Assembly (NCBI GenBank): GCA_964631605.1
Contig: CAZVYG010000120.1
Location: 1-10,939, forward strand
Reading direction: 5' to 3'
Origin: JARKQH01 sp964631605
GTDB lineage: Bacteria; Verrucomicrobiota; Verrucomicrobiia; Limisphaerales; UBA8199
DNA length: 10,939 bases
The notes beneath the pieces were generated by a model. That model did not search any database, was not told where the DNA came from, and worked only from the letters and a program-made list of their open reading frames with translations. Each line of letters starts with the position of its first letter. The first letter of the stretch is position 1. Made by a program: the position numbers and the translations under genes. Positions 1-7,591 of the stretch are shown in pieces.

Positions 1-5
1 AGAAT

Positions 6-23
6 CTCCCGGAACACCGGGAG
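6..23. repeat. Short perfect stem-loop at the left edge
   Basis: A perfect 7-bp inverted repeat, CTCCCGG and CCGGGAG, surrounds the 4-base loop AACA. On the minus strand it is followed only by ATTCT, and on the plus strand by no T-run. It is therefore at best a weak terminator for something to the right or left; it could also be a repeat unit. Its role cannot be decided from this window. Confidence 0.4.
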
Positions 24-74
24 CTGGCCGCAGAGGGGGTCCACACCGCGCGGCGCGGAGGTCAACGGCATCCT

Positions 75-104
75 TTGTGTCAGTCCGGGTTAACGGCCTA
101 TAAG
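75..104 (+). promoter_or_regulatory. Candidate sigma70-type promoter for the sialidase-like gene
   Basis: TTGTGT at 75-80 (three matches to TTGACA) lies 18 bases before TATAAG at 99-104 (five matches to TATAAT). The predicted transcript would begin near 111 and leave a leader of about 36 bases before the ATG at 147. The -35 match is weak and this is a pattern match only. Confidence 0.25.
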
Positions 105-146
105 AATGAGCTTTGCTCGCGCGGGTGGGGCACGCAAGATAACGCC

Positions 147-1976
147 ATGCTCACCGTTCGCAATGCTGTACTGGTGCCGTGCCTCGGCGCAGTTTGGGTG
201 TGCCTTACGGCGTTGGGTGGGGCGGCACCGCCGCTTGACCCGCGGAATTTTGCCAATGGCTGGCGGTTGCCAGATGAGAATTACTGCGACCAACCGCGGA
301 TGGTGGTCACGCGGGACGGCACGTGGGTGTGCGTGTTGACGACCGGGAAGGGTGAGGAAGGGGCGCCGGGGCAGCACGTGGTCAGCGCGTGGAGCAAAGA
401 CCAGGGGCGGAAGTGGTCGGCGCTGGTGGACGTCGAGCCGGCGGATCCGGAGCGGACCTCGGCTTACGCGCTGGCGCTGGTGACTCCCGGCGACCGTGTT
501 TACGCATTCTACTGTTACAACGGCGACGGCATCCGTTCGTTGCCGGACGGCACTCCCATCCGGGACGATATGCAAGGGTGGCTTTGTTACCGGTTTTCCG
601 ACGACCAGGGCCGGACTTGGTCCGAGCGCCACCGGATTGCGGTGCGTCAGACGGCGGCGGACCGGAGCAACCAGTGGGGCGGGCGGCTGCAGTTGTGGTG
701 GGCGATCGGCACCCCGGCCGTTTTTGACGGGCGGATGATCTTCGGATTCACCAAGCTGGGCCGTTACATTTTGGAAGAAGGCGAAGGCTGGTTCTGCCGG
801 TCGGACAATGTGTTGGAGGAAAAAGACCCGGCGAAGATCAACTGGCAGATCCTGCCCGAAGGCGATCACGGGGTGAGAAACCCGACGTTCGGGTCGGTGC
901 AGGAGGAATTCGACGTGGTGCATCTCAAGGGCGAGGAGCTTTTCTGTGTTTACCGCACGGCCAGGGGGCACGCGGCCTCGGCTTACAGCCGGGACGGCGG
1001 GCGGAGCTGGAGCCAGCCGGACCTGTTGCGCTACGCGCCTGGAGGGCGGCCGGTCAAGCAACCGCGGGCGTGCCCGAAGATTTGGAAAACCCGGAATGGG
1101 CGTTTCCTGCTGTGGTATCACAACAACAGCACCACGACTTACAACAACGGGCCAAACGCCGGCAGTCGCAACGTGGCGTGGCTCACCGCCGGCCGGGAGG
1201 AGGACGGGTTTGTGCACTGGACGGAACCCGAGATCGTGGCTTATGTGGAGGGCGGCCTGGAAGGGTGCAGCTATCCCGATCTCATTGAAGACGGAGAGAA
1301 GGTCCATCTCTGCGCGACGCAGAAAACCGAGGCGCGGGTATTCGAGGTTCAGCCCGGCTTGTTGCAGGCCCTCTGGGCCCAGGACGGTCCCGGCGTCACG
1401 ACCACCAACGGGCTGGTGCTGTCGCTCGAGGGGCGGGAGTGCCGGCCTGAATCCATTGTAAAAGCTCCGCGGCTGGAACCGCTTGGGGGCGAGCCCCAGG
1501 GGCGGAGGCTGCGAGCCGACGCCGGCAAGGGATTCACGGTGGAGCTGGTCCTGAGCCTGCGCAGCCTCGCGCCGGACCAAACGTTGCTGGATAGCCGGGA
1601 CCGAGCGGGTCAAGGTTACCGTCTGCGGACCGGGGACGGAGGCAGTGTTTGGCTGGAGTTCTGCGACGGCTGGCAGGCGGCCGGTTGGGAATCCGACCGC
1701 GGTTCGCTCGGCACCAATCAGTGGCATCATCTGGTGGCGACGGTGGATGGCCGGGCGCGGGTCATCACTTTTGTCATGGATGGCAGGCTTTGTGACGGCG
1801 GGGCGCAACGGCCATTCGGATTCGGGCGGTTCGGCCCCAATTTCAAGCAAATCAGCGGCGACCGGCTCCGCGTGGGGCCGGGACTGGAGGGGGAGATCCG
1901 GCGTGTGCGAATCTATAACCGGGCGTTGCTGACCAGCGAGGCGGTTGGGAATTACAAAGCCCTGCGAAGCCAATAG
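147..1976 (+). CDS. Secreted BNR/sialidase-like protein with C-terminal LamG domain
   Basis: This is a 609-residue exported protein. A TTG at 75 would extend the frame, but the ATG at 147 is preferred because it starts directly on a signal peptide (short basic N-region, hydrophobic core to about residue 25). The first 410 or so residues form a sialidase-type beta-propeller: three Asp-box (BNR) motifs of form S-x-D-x-G-x-x-W are visible at about 83-90 (SKDQGRKW), 151-158 (SDDQGRTW) and 281-288 (SRDGGRSW). Residues about 461-603 form a concanavalin-like LamG/laminin-G module, with the diagnostic NQWHHLVATVDG stretch and an ending like EIRRVRIYNRALL. Such modules usually bind glycans. The classical GH33 RIP motif is not seen, so sialic-acid hydrolysis is not established; glycan binding or hydrolysis outside the cytoplasm is the safest reading. 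The gene is convergent with the aldo/keto reductase, 20 bases away. Confidence 0.85.
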   Translation: MLTVRNAVLVPCLGAVWVCLTALGGAAPPLDPRNFANGWRLPDENYCDQPRMVVTRDGTWVCVLTTGKGEEGAPGQHVVSAWSKDQGRKWSALVDVEPADPERTSAYALALVTPGDRVYAFYCYNGDGIRSLPDGTPIRDDMQGWLCYRFSDDQGRTWSERHRIAVRQTAADRSNQWGGRLQLWWAIGTPAVFDGRMIFGFTKLGRYILEEGEGWFCRSDNVLEEKDPAKINWQILPEGDHGVRNPTFGSVQEEFDVVHLKGEELFCVYRTARGHAASAYSRDGGRSWSQPDLLRYAPGGRPVKQPRACPKIWKTRNGRFLLWYHNNSTTTYNNGPNAGSRNVAWLTAGREEDGFVHWTEPEIVAYVEGGLEGCSYPDLIEDGEKVHLCATQKTEARVFEVQPGLLQALWAQDGPGVTTTNGLVLSLEGRECRPESIVKAPRLEPLGGEPQGRRLRADAGKGFTVELVLSLRSLAPDQTLLDSRDRAGQGYRLRTGDGGSVWLEFCDGWQAAGWESDRGSLGTNQWHHLVATVDGRARVITFVMDGRLCDGGAQRPFGFGRFGPNFKQISGDRLRVGPGLEGEIRRVRIYNRALLTSEAVGNYKALRSQ

Positions 1977-1996
1977 CCCGCCGCGTCGGAAACGGG

Positions 1997-2884
1997 TTAA
2001 GCGAGTTCCGCGGCGGCGGCGTTGGCACGGACCTGGTCGGGGTCCTTGCACCCGGGGATGACGGCGGTGACCCGCGGATTGCGCAGGCACCAGGCCAGGG
2101 CCCACCGGCTCAACGGCACGCCGGGGGGAAGCTCGCTTCTCTTGATTTCCTCGACGGCGGCGAGGTCGGCCTTGATTTTTTCGCGGTCGAAAGTGCTTCG
2201 CACGTCATTGGGAGGGAATTCGGCGGTGGTGTACTTGCCGGTCAACAGGCCGCTGACCAGAGGCACGCGGGCGAGAATGCCGAGCCCGTCCTTTTCGGCG
2301 TAAGGAAAGACGGTTTGCTCGGGCCGGCGGTCCAGGCGGTTGTAGATCACCTGCAGCGCCCCTGCCCCGACCCGCGCGGCCTCCCGCGCTTGAAGCTCGC
2401 TTCCCTTGCCCAGAATCGAAATTCCCAGGTAAGCAATCTTGCCGGCCGCCTGTTCGCGCCGGAGCATTTCCCAAAGGTCGTCGTTGAGGAACGCCGCGTC
2501 CGGGCCGGAGTGGAACTGATATAAATCAATGCGGTCAACCCGCAGCGCCTGCAATGAACCTTCGAGCTGGCGTCGGACGTCTTCCGGCGAGAAATCCTCC
2601 GTGCGCTTCATGAAGCTGTGAAAGTGATGGCCGAACTTGGTCGCCACAATCCAGCGGGAACGGTCGCGGCGGTCCAGGTAATCCCCAATCAGCCGCTCGG
2701 AGAGGTGGTCGCCGTAACATTCCGCCGTGTCCACCAGGTTGATACCTGCCTCGGCGGCGGCGTCGAGGATGGCGTCGGCCTGTGCCTGATCATAGTCCCG
2801 GCCCCATTCGCCCCCAAACTGCCAGGTTCCAACGCCAATGACAGAGACCCGCAACCCGGTCCGGCCCAAGATTCGATAGCGCAT
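1997..2884 (-). CDS. Aldo/keto reductase
   Basis: This is a complete 295-residue cytoplasmic NAD(P)H-dependent reductase of the aldo/keto reductase superfamily (TIM barrel). The N-terminus (YRILGRTGLRVSVIGVGTW) is the typical family opening. The catalytic tetrad can be placed as D52 and Y57 (DTAECYG), K83 (ATKFG) and H125 (YQFHSG). The C-terminal cofactor-binding end is present (SRWALAWCLRNPRVTAVIPG, followed by the N-x-A-A region). The length is normal for a full enzyme. The substrate cannot be read from the sequence; relatives reduce sugar aldehydes and ketones or act as dehydrogenases of sugar derivatives. The ATG at 2884 begins the conserved N-terminus directly, though no clear Shine-Dalgarno precedes it. 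The gene lies 91 bases downstream of the membrane-protein gene on the same strand, so co-transcription is possible. Confidence 0.93.
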   Translation of the reverse strand: MRYRILGRTGLRVSVIGVGTWQFGGEWGRDYDQAQADAILDAAAEAGINLVDTAECYGDHLSERLIGDYLDRRDRSRWIVATKFGHHFHSFMKRTEDFSPEDVRRQLEGSLQALRVDRIDLYQFHSGPDAAFLNDDLWEMLRREQAAGKIAYLGISILGKGSELQAREAARVGAGALQVIYNRLDRRPEQTVFPYAEKDGLGILARVPLVSGLLTGKYTTAEFPPNDVRSTFDREKIKADLAAVEEIKRSELPPGVPLSRWALAWCLRNPRVTAVIPGCKDPDQVRANAAAAELA

Positions 2885-2975
2885 GGGCTGAGGTTAAGCG
2901 CCGGGCAGGCGTCTGTCTGCTCGAAATTGCAGAAGAAGCGCGGCGGCGCGGGCGCCAGAGGGTCCGGCGGCAGGC

Positions 2976-3791
2976 TCAGGCCGTTTCCAAGGTCATGATC
3001 TGGATGGGACGCCGCTGCTCTTTTTCGCGGGCCGAGTTGTCGTTGGAAAAAGCCAGGTAGAGAATCGAAAAGAGGTTGGCCACCGGGAGGAGGAGCAGCA
3101 CCGCGAAGACAAGGTTTTTGCCGCGCGCCTGCACGATCTTGAAAGACCAGAGGATTTGTGCAACGAGGTTCAACAGCGGAACAAAAAACGCGAGGAACCA
3201 CAGCCGGGACATGCCCGCGGCCCGCAAGAGCGGGATCAACTGGAGGACGGGGACCCAGAGCAGCAAACCGCCGGGCTTGCCGGCCTTGCGGCAAATCAGC
3301 ATCCAGCAATAGCAAAAGAAAACGTAAAACAACAGCGCGGCGGCCGCCACGCCTGCGAGCAGCATTGGATTTAGACGGAGCTTGGCCGGGTCCATGGCCC
3401 CGGCCGGCAACCCGAGGGTTTTACCCAGCCGCTCCTCGACCTGCCGGACCTCCTGGGAATGCACTTTGGCCAGGGCTTGTTTCGCCCAGTCAACCGAGGA
3501 ATTCGTTTCGCTCTTGCTCTTTTCAGGTTGGTATCCAAGCAGCAGCCGGGTCTCTTCGGGCATGTCAGCCAGCTTCACATTTGCCATGCCGGTGCTGTGC
3601 AGGAGGAAGACGTAGTCTTTGGCCTTGGTGGTCACTGTCACGTTTGTGTACGTGCGTGCCCCAATCTGAAGCACGGCGAAGGTTTGTTCGACCGCTCCCG
3701 CGGCCGGGAGGGCTCCCGCCAGCACCAAGACCCCTGCCGTGCCGAGGACCTGGCCCCAGGCATTTCGTGTGACCCTCCATAGACTCGTCAT
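2976..3791 (-). CDS. Membrane protein with DUF5684-like C-terminal domain and secreted LPEE-type N-terminal module
   Basis: The product has 271 residues from the ATG at 3791; an upstream ATG at 3836 would add 15. The shorter start is chosen because it leads straight into a signal peptide (RVTRNAWGQ, then a hydrophobic core ending ALPAAGA). After it comes an extracytoplasmic module of about 50 residues (ARTYTNVTVTTKAKDYVFLL ... LADMPEETRLLLGY) resembling a small domain common in Verrucomicrobiota secreted proteins. A Lys/Glu/Ser-rich linker follows. From about residue 143 there are four hydrophobic segments with the pattern C-R-K-A-G-K-P-G ... VPVLQLIPLLRAAG ... FFVPLLNLVAQI, matching the general layout of DUF5684 proteins (small integral membrane proteins of unknown role). 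The tail is basic and cytoplasmic-looking (REKEQRR). The domain assignment is from memory of family features; no catalytic motif is visible and the function is unknown. Confidence 0.75.
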   Translation of the reverse strand: MTSLWRVTRNAWGQVLGTAGVLVLAGALPAAGAVEQTFAVLQIGARTYTNVTVTTKAKDYVFLLHSTGMANVKLADMPEETRLLLGYQPEKSKSETNSSVDWAKQALAKVHSQEVRQVEERLGKTLGLPAGAMDPAKLRLNPMLLAGVAAAALLFYVFFCYCWMLICRKAGKPGGLLLWVPVLQLIPLLRAAGMSRLWFLAFFVPLLNLVAQILWSFKIVQARGKNLVFAVLLLLPVANLFSILYLAFSNDNSAREKEQRRPIQIMTLETA

Positions 3792-3877
3792 AGCGCGCGT
3801 AAGTTTTGCCAAGTTTGCTGTTCGAACACGAGGCATGGCGCACGAAACATGCCATTCGCAAACGTGCCCAGAATGTG

Positions 3878-3906
3878 AAAAAGGCCGGCCTGGAGAGGCC
3901 GGCCTT
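3878..3906 (-). terminator. Intrinsic terminator of the Tat-exported oxidoreductase gene
   Basis: A perfect 10-bp inverted repeat, AAGGCCGGCC (3881-3890) and GGCCGGCCTT (3897-3906), encloses a 6-base loop. Read on the minus strand, the stem is followed by a T-run (TTTTTC, partly within the stem). It begins 20 bases past the TGA of the gene ending at 3927. There is no T-run on the plus-strand side, so it works in one direction. Confidence 0.8.
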
Positions 3907-3926
3907 GCGATGGGAAAGCTTGTTTC

Positions 3927-5258
3927 TCAGGACTTTGCCACCGGCACGACCGGCGGGTCCCGCAGCACGTTGTGGGCATTGGGCACCGGGGGCTGCAGCA
4001 CGCGGAAGGGGCCCCATTGCAGCCGGGCGCAATCGGTGTAGAGCAGTTCCGGGCCGTAGGCGAATTTCGAGTTGAGAATTTCGTCCCAGGAGACCCCGGC
4101 GCCGCTATAGGCGGCTTCGCGCCCCATGATGGCGGTGAGGGTGCTGTCGGTGACGTTCTTGGTTTCGTTCAACTCGGTGTCGTTGACGATGGCCTTGATG
4201 AGGTCCACATGCTCCTGCATGTAGGGGTCGGTGGCCTTGTCGCGGAAGCGCCACATGGTGCCGCCGTTGGGCCGGATCATGCCGCTGGGGTTGGCCATGC
4301 CTTTGCTGCCGTGGACCGCTTCGCTGACGGATGACCAGTCGCGCTTGATTTGGCCGCAGTAGCTGAACATGCGCACGCCGTTCTCGTATTCGAACTCGAC
4401 GGCGAAGTTGTCCCAGATTTCGCCGGACTTGTCGCCCAGTTGCTGGCGGGCGCCCATGCCCCAGCATCGGACCGGGTGAGTTCCCATGATCCAGTTGCAG
4501 ACGTCAATGTTATGCACATGCTGCTCGCAGATATGGTCGCCGCACAGCCAGATGTAATGGTACCAGTTCCGGACTTGGCGTTCCAGCTCGGTGCTGCCAC
4601 GCTCGCCGCGGTGCCAGATGGGGCCGCCGTTGACCCAATAAGCCCGGAGGGTGACGACGTCGCCGATTTCGCCGCCCTGGATGCGTTTGATGGTTTCGAT
4701 ATACCCGGCTTGGTGCCGCCGCTGGGTGCCCGCAGCGACCTTGAGGCCCTTCTGCTTGGCCAGCTCACCGGCTTCGTACATGATGCGGGCGCCGGGGCCG
4801 TCCACCGCCACCGGTTTCTCCATGAACACGTGTTTGCCGGCTTCGATGCAGGCCTTGAAATGGGGCGGGCGGAATCCCGGGGGGGCGGCCAAAATGGCGT
4901 AGTTGACGCCCGGCACCTCCAGCGCCTTGCGATAGCCATCGAATCCGCTGAAACACTTGTCTTCCGGAACGCCGAAAGCCTCTTTGGCCCGCAAGGCCTG
5001 CTCGGGGAAAATATCGGCCACGGCCACAATTTTCCCATCCACACCCGCCTCTTTGCAGGCGTCGAGGAAATTGCGGCCCGCGCCACCGCCGCGGCCGCCC
5101 ACGCCGATGATGACGGCATTAAAGGTCTTCTTGTCCTGCGCGTGGACCAGCGCGGGAAAACTGACCACGGCCGCCGACGCCGCCGCGACCAGGGAGGATT
5201 GTCTGAGGAATTGCCGGCGGGAAACCGCCGCGCCTTGAGTGTTTGGATTCTCTTGCAT
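3927..5258 (-). CDS. Tat-exported Gfo/Idh/MocA family oxidoreductase
   Basis: This is a complete 443-residue NAD(P)-dependent sugar-type oxidoreductase. The N-terminus carries a twin-arginine signal (SRRQFLRQSS at 13-22), a hydrophobic stretch and a likely cleavage site after LVHA at about 40, so the enzyme is probably folded with its cofactor before export. A Rossmann domain follows: GVGGRGGGAGRNF at about 52-64, then AVAD at 79-82 at the end of the second strand. The family hallmark EKP is at 147-149 (FMEKPVAVD). The second half has GTQRRHQAGY at 177-186 and the strongly conserved GDHICEQHVHNIDVCNW at 240-256, which holds the histidines of the active-site helix, then a C-terminal alpha/beta domain ending in VSWDEI. 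This subfamily is heavily expanded in Planctomycetes and Verrucomicrobiota. The substrate, probably a sugar or inositol-like polyol, is not predictable. The gene starts 84 bases after the SUMF1-fold gene and ends in its own terminator. Confidence 0.93.
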   Translation of the reverse strand: MQENPNTQGAAVSRRQFLRQSSLVAAASAAVVSFPALVHAQDKKTFNAVIIGVGGRGGGAGRNFLDACKEAGVDGKIVAVADIFPEQALRAKEAFGVPEDKCFSGFDGYRKALEVPGVNYAILAAPPGFRPPHFKACIEAGKHVFMEKPVAVDGPGARIMYEAGELAKQKGLKVAAGTQRRHQAGYIETIKRIQGGEIGDVVTLRAYWVNGGPIWHRGERGSTELERQVRNWYHYIWLCGDHICEQHVHNIDVCNWIMGTHPVRCWGMGARQQLGDKSGEIWDNFAVEFEYENGVRMFSYCGQIKRDWSSVSEAVHGSKGMANPSGMIRPNGGTMWRFRDKATDPYMQEHVDLIKAIVNDTELNETKNVTDSTLTAIMGREAAYSGAGVSWDEILNSKFAYGPELLYTDCARLQWGPFRVLQPPVPNAHNVLRDPPVVPVAKS

Positions 5259-5298
5259 GGGCTCTATTGCATTTGGTTTTGTTTCAGCTATCGGCCGC

Positions 5299-5329
5299 TT
5301 GACCGCGGCATTTGGACGCTTTGACCGCG
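5299..5329. repeat. Two direct copies of TTGACCGCG
   Basis: TTGACCGCG occurs at 5299-5307 and again at 5321-5329, a 22-base spacing (about two helical turns). GCATTTGG also occurs twice, at 5269-5276 and 5308-5315. They lie between the SUMF1-fold gene and the oxidoreductase gene. They could be a regulator site for the oxidoreductase gene, or chance in an 84-base gap. Confidence 0.3.
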
Positions 5330-5342
5330 CCTCAAATTCATT

Positions 5343-7508
5343 CTAATCACGTTCCACACCGCTGGACCAGTATTTCTGCATCTCCTCGGGCGGGGGGATG
5401 CGCAGGGGGCGGACAATGCGGAATCCCACAAACTGGGCGTCCGAGAAATACCAGATGCTCTTGGGCAGTTGGGGGTCCTGCATTTTCCAGGACCGGTCGG
5501 AGCCGCGCCGCGCGGCGCTCCGCAACATGGTTGCTTCGTCATCCCAGGAGCCGCCGCGCACGGCGTGCGGGTAGGGTTTGGTGGCTTTGTTCCAGGGATC
5601 CTTGACCAGGCCCAGGGCGCTCGAGCGCTGGTAATACTCGGGGTCGTACTGGTCGAGGACCCATTCGACCACGTTGCCGCACATGTCGTAAAGCCCCCAC
5701 GGGTTGGGCTTCTTCCGGCCCACTTTCTGATACTTGAAATCGCTGTTTTGCTCGTACCAGGCGTGGTCCTTGAGCGCCGCCGGGTCATCGCCGAAATAAT
5801 AGGCGGTGGTGGTTCCCGCGCGGCAGGCGTATTCCCACTCGGCCTCGGTCGGCAGCCGGTAGAAATGGCCCGTCTTGGCGCTGAGCCACTGGCAATACTT
5901 GTTGGCGGCGTGCTGGGTCATGCTGATGGCGGGGAAGCCGTCCTTGCCCATGCCGAAACTCATCTCGACGTACGGCCGCGACGGGTGAGTGACCGCGTCC
6001 GCCAGCTTGTCGCCATCCTCGTCGGTCGGCACGGTGGCCCGGGTCCGTTTCTCCTCGTCAGGGTACATGAACAGCTCGTATTCGTTCCAAGTGATTTCGC
6101 ACTGTCCCATCCAAAACGGGGAGATCTCCACCTTATGTTGGGGGCCTTCATCCGGTTTGCGGCCCGGTTCGCTTTCGGGGCTGCCCATGGTGAACTGGCC
6201 GCCGGGAATCGGCACCATAACATAGCTGACGCGGGTGCCGGGAATGGTGTTGGTGTAAATCTTCATTTCCTCCGGCTTGGCGACCTGGTTCTTCGAGACG
6301 ATCCGGGCGTGGATATCCGGAATGGTGATATTGTCGTTGTCCGCGAGGGTGGGCAGGCTGCCGAACACGCCCGGCACGTAGGCGCCGTCGGCCGCCTGGT
6401 ACATCTGGTAACGGGTGGAATACTTCGAGGTCGCAGGCTCGGAAAACACGATGAGGCCCTTGGGGACGGCCATGGCGCAGGTGATCAGGTCGTTGGTGGC
6501 CACCACGGTTTGCACGAGCTTCGGCGCCTGTTTGCCGTCGAAGGCATACACCCCGGCCTTCTCGCCGTTGCCAAAAATGACGAACAAATGCCGCGTCGCC
6601 GGGTCCAGGGTGACCACGCGCCGAATCGGACCGTCCAGGTCGAATTTCGCCGGTTCCGCAAAGCGAACCTGACCCGCCTCCACCGCCTCGACCGCCCGCA
6701 CGATCAGGGTAGGGTCCCCGGGCTTGTAGAACAGAAACTCCGGGGCGGAACTGCCACGGAAATGGCCAATGGTGTAAGCCGACCCGGCCGGGAGCCCCTT
6801 CAGGGTTGCCAGGCTGGTGAACTTGCCCGCGCGCACGTCTTGCAGGTGGAAGCTGTCCTCGCTGCCTTGGCGTGTGACCAGGCCCACGTATTCGCCCTGG
6901 CTGGGCGCCAATGCCACCCGCTGGCCGCAGGCCGGCACGCCGGGCAACACCGTCTCCGCCAGCTTGGGCAGCTCCTGGCCGTCGTTCCGCAGCAACGTCG
7001 CCAGATTCTCGTCCGGCGAATTGTAAATGCTGGCCACGTAGAGGTCCGCCGCGGGCGTATTGCCTTCCCCGCCGATCTCCTGCGGCACCACAACGCTGGG
7101 GCCAAGGGCGGCGTTAAAATTGATCACCCGCGGCCGCTCGGGCGAGGTCGGGCTGGAAGCCTCCGCCAGGACGATCTGGTTGGCGTCGGCCGTGGTCAGC
7201 ACCAGCCCGTCGCGATGGGTCACAAACAGCGGGCCCAGGCTGAATCCCGAGATGCCCTTGATCCCGCTCGGACGGTTGTCCACCCAGTTGAAAAGGCCGG
7301 ATTCGGCCAGGTACCCCAGCCGGTACTTCCCGGTTTCCTTGTCCACTATCACCACGTCCCTCCGACCGTCCCCGTCAAAATCGCCACTCCCGAAAAACTC
7401 CTGCCCTGTCTCATAAATCAGCGGAGGATTTTGAAGTTCCCCCCGGCCATTGACCGCCGCCGTCAAAAGACCTGCTGCACCAACTGCGAAGATGAAGTAA
7501 GCTTTCAT
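5343..7508 (-). CDS. Secreted SUMF1/FGE-fold protein with FG-GAP-like N-terminal region
   Basis: The product has 721 residues from the ATG at 7508; a GTG at 7517 would add three. A signal peptide occupies about residues 1-23. Residues 40-55 contain an FG-GAP/VCBS-type calcium loop (D43-x-D45-x-D47-G-x-x-D51), and residues to about 400 look like propeller repeats. From about 427 to 703 there is a formylglycine-generating-enzyme (SUMF1) fold: MVPIPGGQFTMGSP, EISPFWMGQCEITWNEYELF, FYRLPTEAEWEYACRAGTTT, NPWGLYDMCGNVVEWV, VRGGSWDDEATMLRSAARRG and GFRIVRP. An insert near 493-506 has a second acidic loop (DEDGDKLAD). The cysteine pair that true FGEs carry after RGGS is missing, so sulfatase activation is unlikely; a carbohydrate- or ligand-binding or structural role is more plausible. 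No sulfatase gene is next to it. It may be co-transcribed with the Tat oxidoreductase downstream. Confidence 0.88.
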   Translation of the reverse strand: MKAYFIFAVGAAGLLTAAVNGRGELQNPPLIYETGQEFFGSGDFDGDGRRDVVIVDKETGKYRLGYLAESGLFNWVDNRPSGIKGISGFSLGPLFVTHRDGLVLTTADANQIVLAEASSPTSPERPRVINFNAALGPSVVVPQEIGGEGNTPAADLYVASIYNSPDENLATLLRNDGQELPKLAETVLPGVPACGQRVALAPSQGEYVGLVTRQGSEDSFHLQDVRAGKFTSLATLKGLPAGSAYTIGHFRGSSAPEFLFYKPGDPTLIVRAVEAVEAGQVRFAEPAKFDLDGPIRRVVTLDPATRHLFVIFGNGEKAGVYAFDGKQAPKLVQTVVATNDLITCAMAVPKGLIVFSEPATSKYSTRYQMYQAADGAYVPGVFGSLPTLADNDNITIPDIHARIVSKNQVAKPEEMKIYTNTIPGTRVSYVMVPIPGGQFTMGSPESEPGRKPDEGPQHKVEISPFWMGQCEITWNEYELFMYPDEEKRTRATVPTDEDGDKLADAVTHPSRPYVEMSFGMGKDGFPAISMTQHAANKYCQWLSAKTGHFYRLPTEAEWEYACRAGTTTAYYFGDDPAALKDHAWYEQNSDFKYQKVGRKKPNPWGLYDMCGNVVEWVLDQYDPEYYQRSSALGLVKDPWNKATKPYPHAVRGGSWDDEATMLRSAARRGSDRSWKMQDPQLPKSIWYFSDAQFVGFRIVRPLRIPPPEEMQKYWSSGVERD

Positions 7509-7514
7509 TAAAAT

Positions 7515-7540
7515 CACAAAACTTGCCGGCTAGTTTTGTG
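7515..7540. promoter_or_regulatory. 26-bp near-perfect palindrome before the SUMF1-fold gene
   Basis: The outer arms CACAAAACT (7515-7523) and AGTTTTGTG (7532-7540) are perfect 9-base inverted copies, and the centre GCCGGC (7525-7530) is itself self-complementary. Twelve of 13 base pairs match. It ends 6 bases before the ATG at 7508 and overlaps the candidate -10 region. It could be a dimeric repressor operator or an RNA hairpin that limits access to the start codon. A weak T-rich stretch after it on the minus strand (ATTTTA) also allows an attenuator reading. Confidence 0.55.
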
Positions 7541-7560
7541 AGACCCGGCCCGAAAGTCAA
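7532..7560 (-). promoter_or_regulatory. Candidate sigma70-type promoter for the SUMF1-fold gene
   Basis: On the minus strand TTGACT (7555-7560, five of six to TTGACA) stands 17 bases before AAAACT (7532-7537, three of six to TATAAT). The -35 match and the spacing are good; the -10 is poor. It would start transcription inside the palindrome at 7515-7540. Confidence 0.3.
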
Positions 7561-7591
7561 TTGGAGAAACCGATTTAGCTCGTTGCCGGCT

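Noticed and set aside
75..146. TTG start extending the sialidase-like protein by 24 residues
   Set aside because: The extension precedes a well-formed signal peptide and overlaps the candidate promoter, so the ATG at 147 is preferred.
1977..1996. Bidirectional terminator between the convergent genes
   Set aside because: Only 20 bases are available, with a weak CCCG/CGGG pairing and no T-run on either strand.
90..2105. 671-codon minus-strand open frame across the sialidase-like gene
   Set aside because: It overlaps both the sialidase-like gene and the end of the aldo/keto reductase and is rich in Arg, Pro and His with no motif; it is a shadow.
4350..5324. 324-codon plus-strand open frame opposite the Tat oxidoreductase
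   Set aside because: It is the antisense of a complete Gfo/Idh/MocA enzyme, and no recognised motif is present.
5469..7511. 680-codon plus-strand open frame opposite the SUMF1-fold gene
   Set aside because: It is the antisense shadow of a gene with clear domains. Its composition (runs of G, A, R, H) is typical of reverse-strand frames in GC-rich DNA, and no domain is visible.
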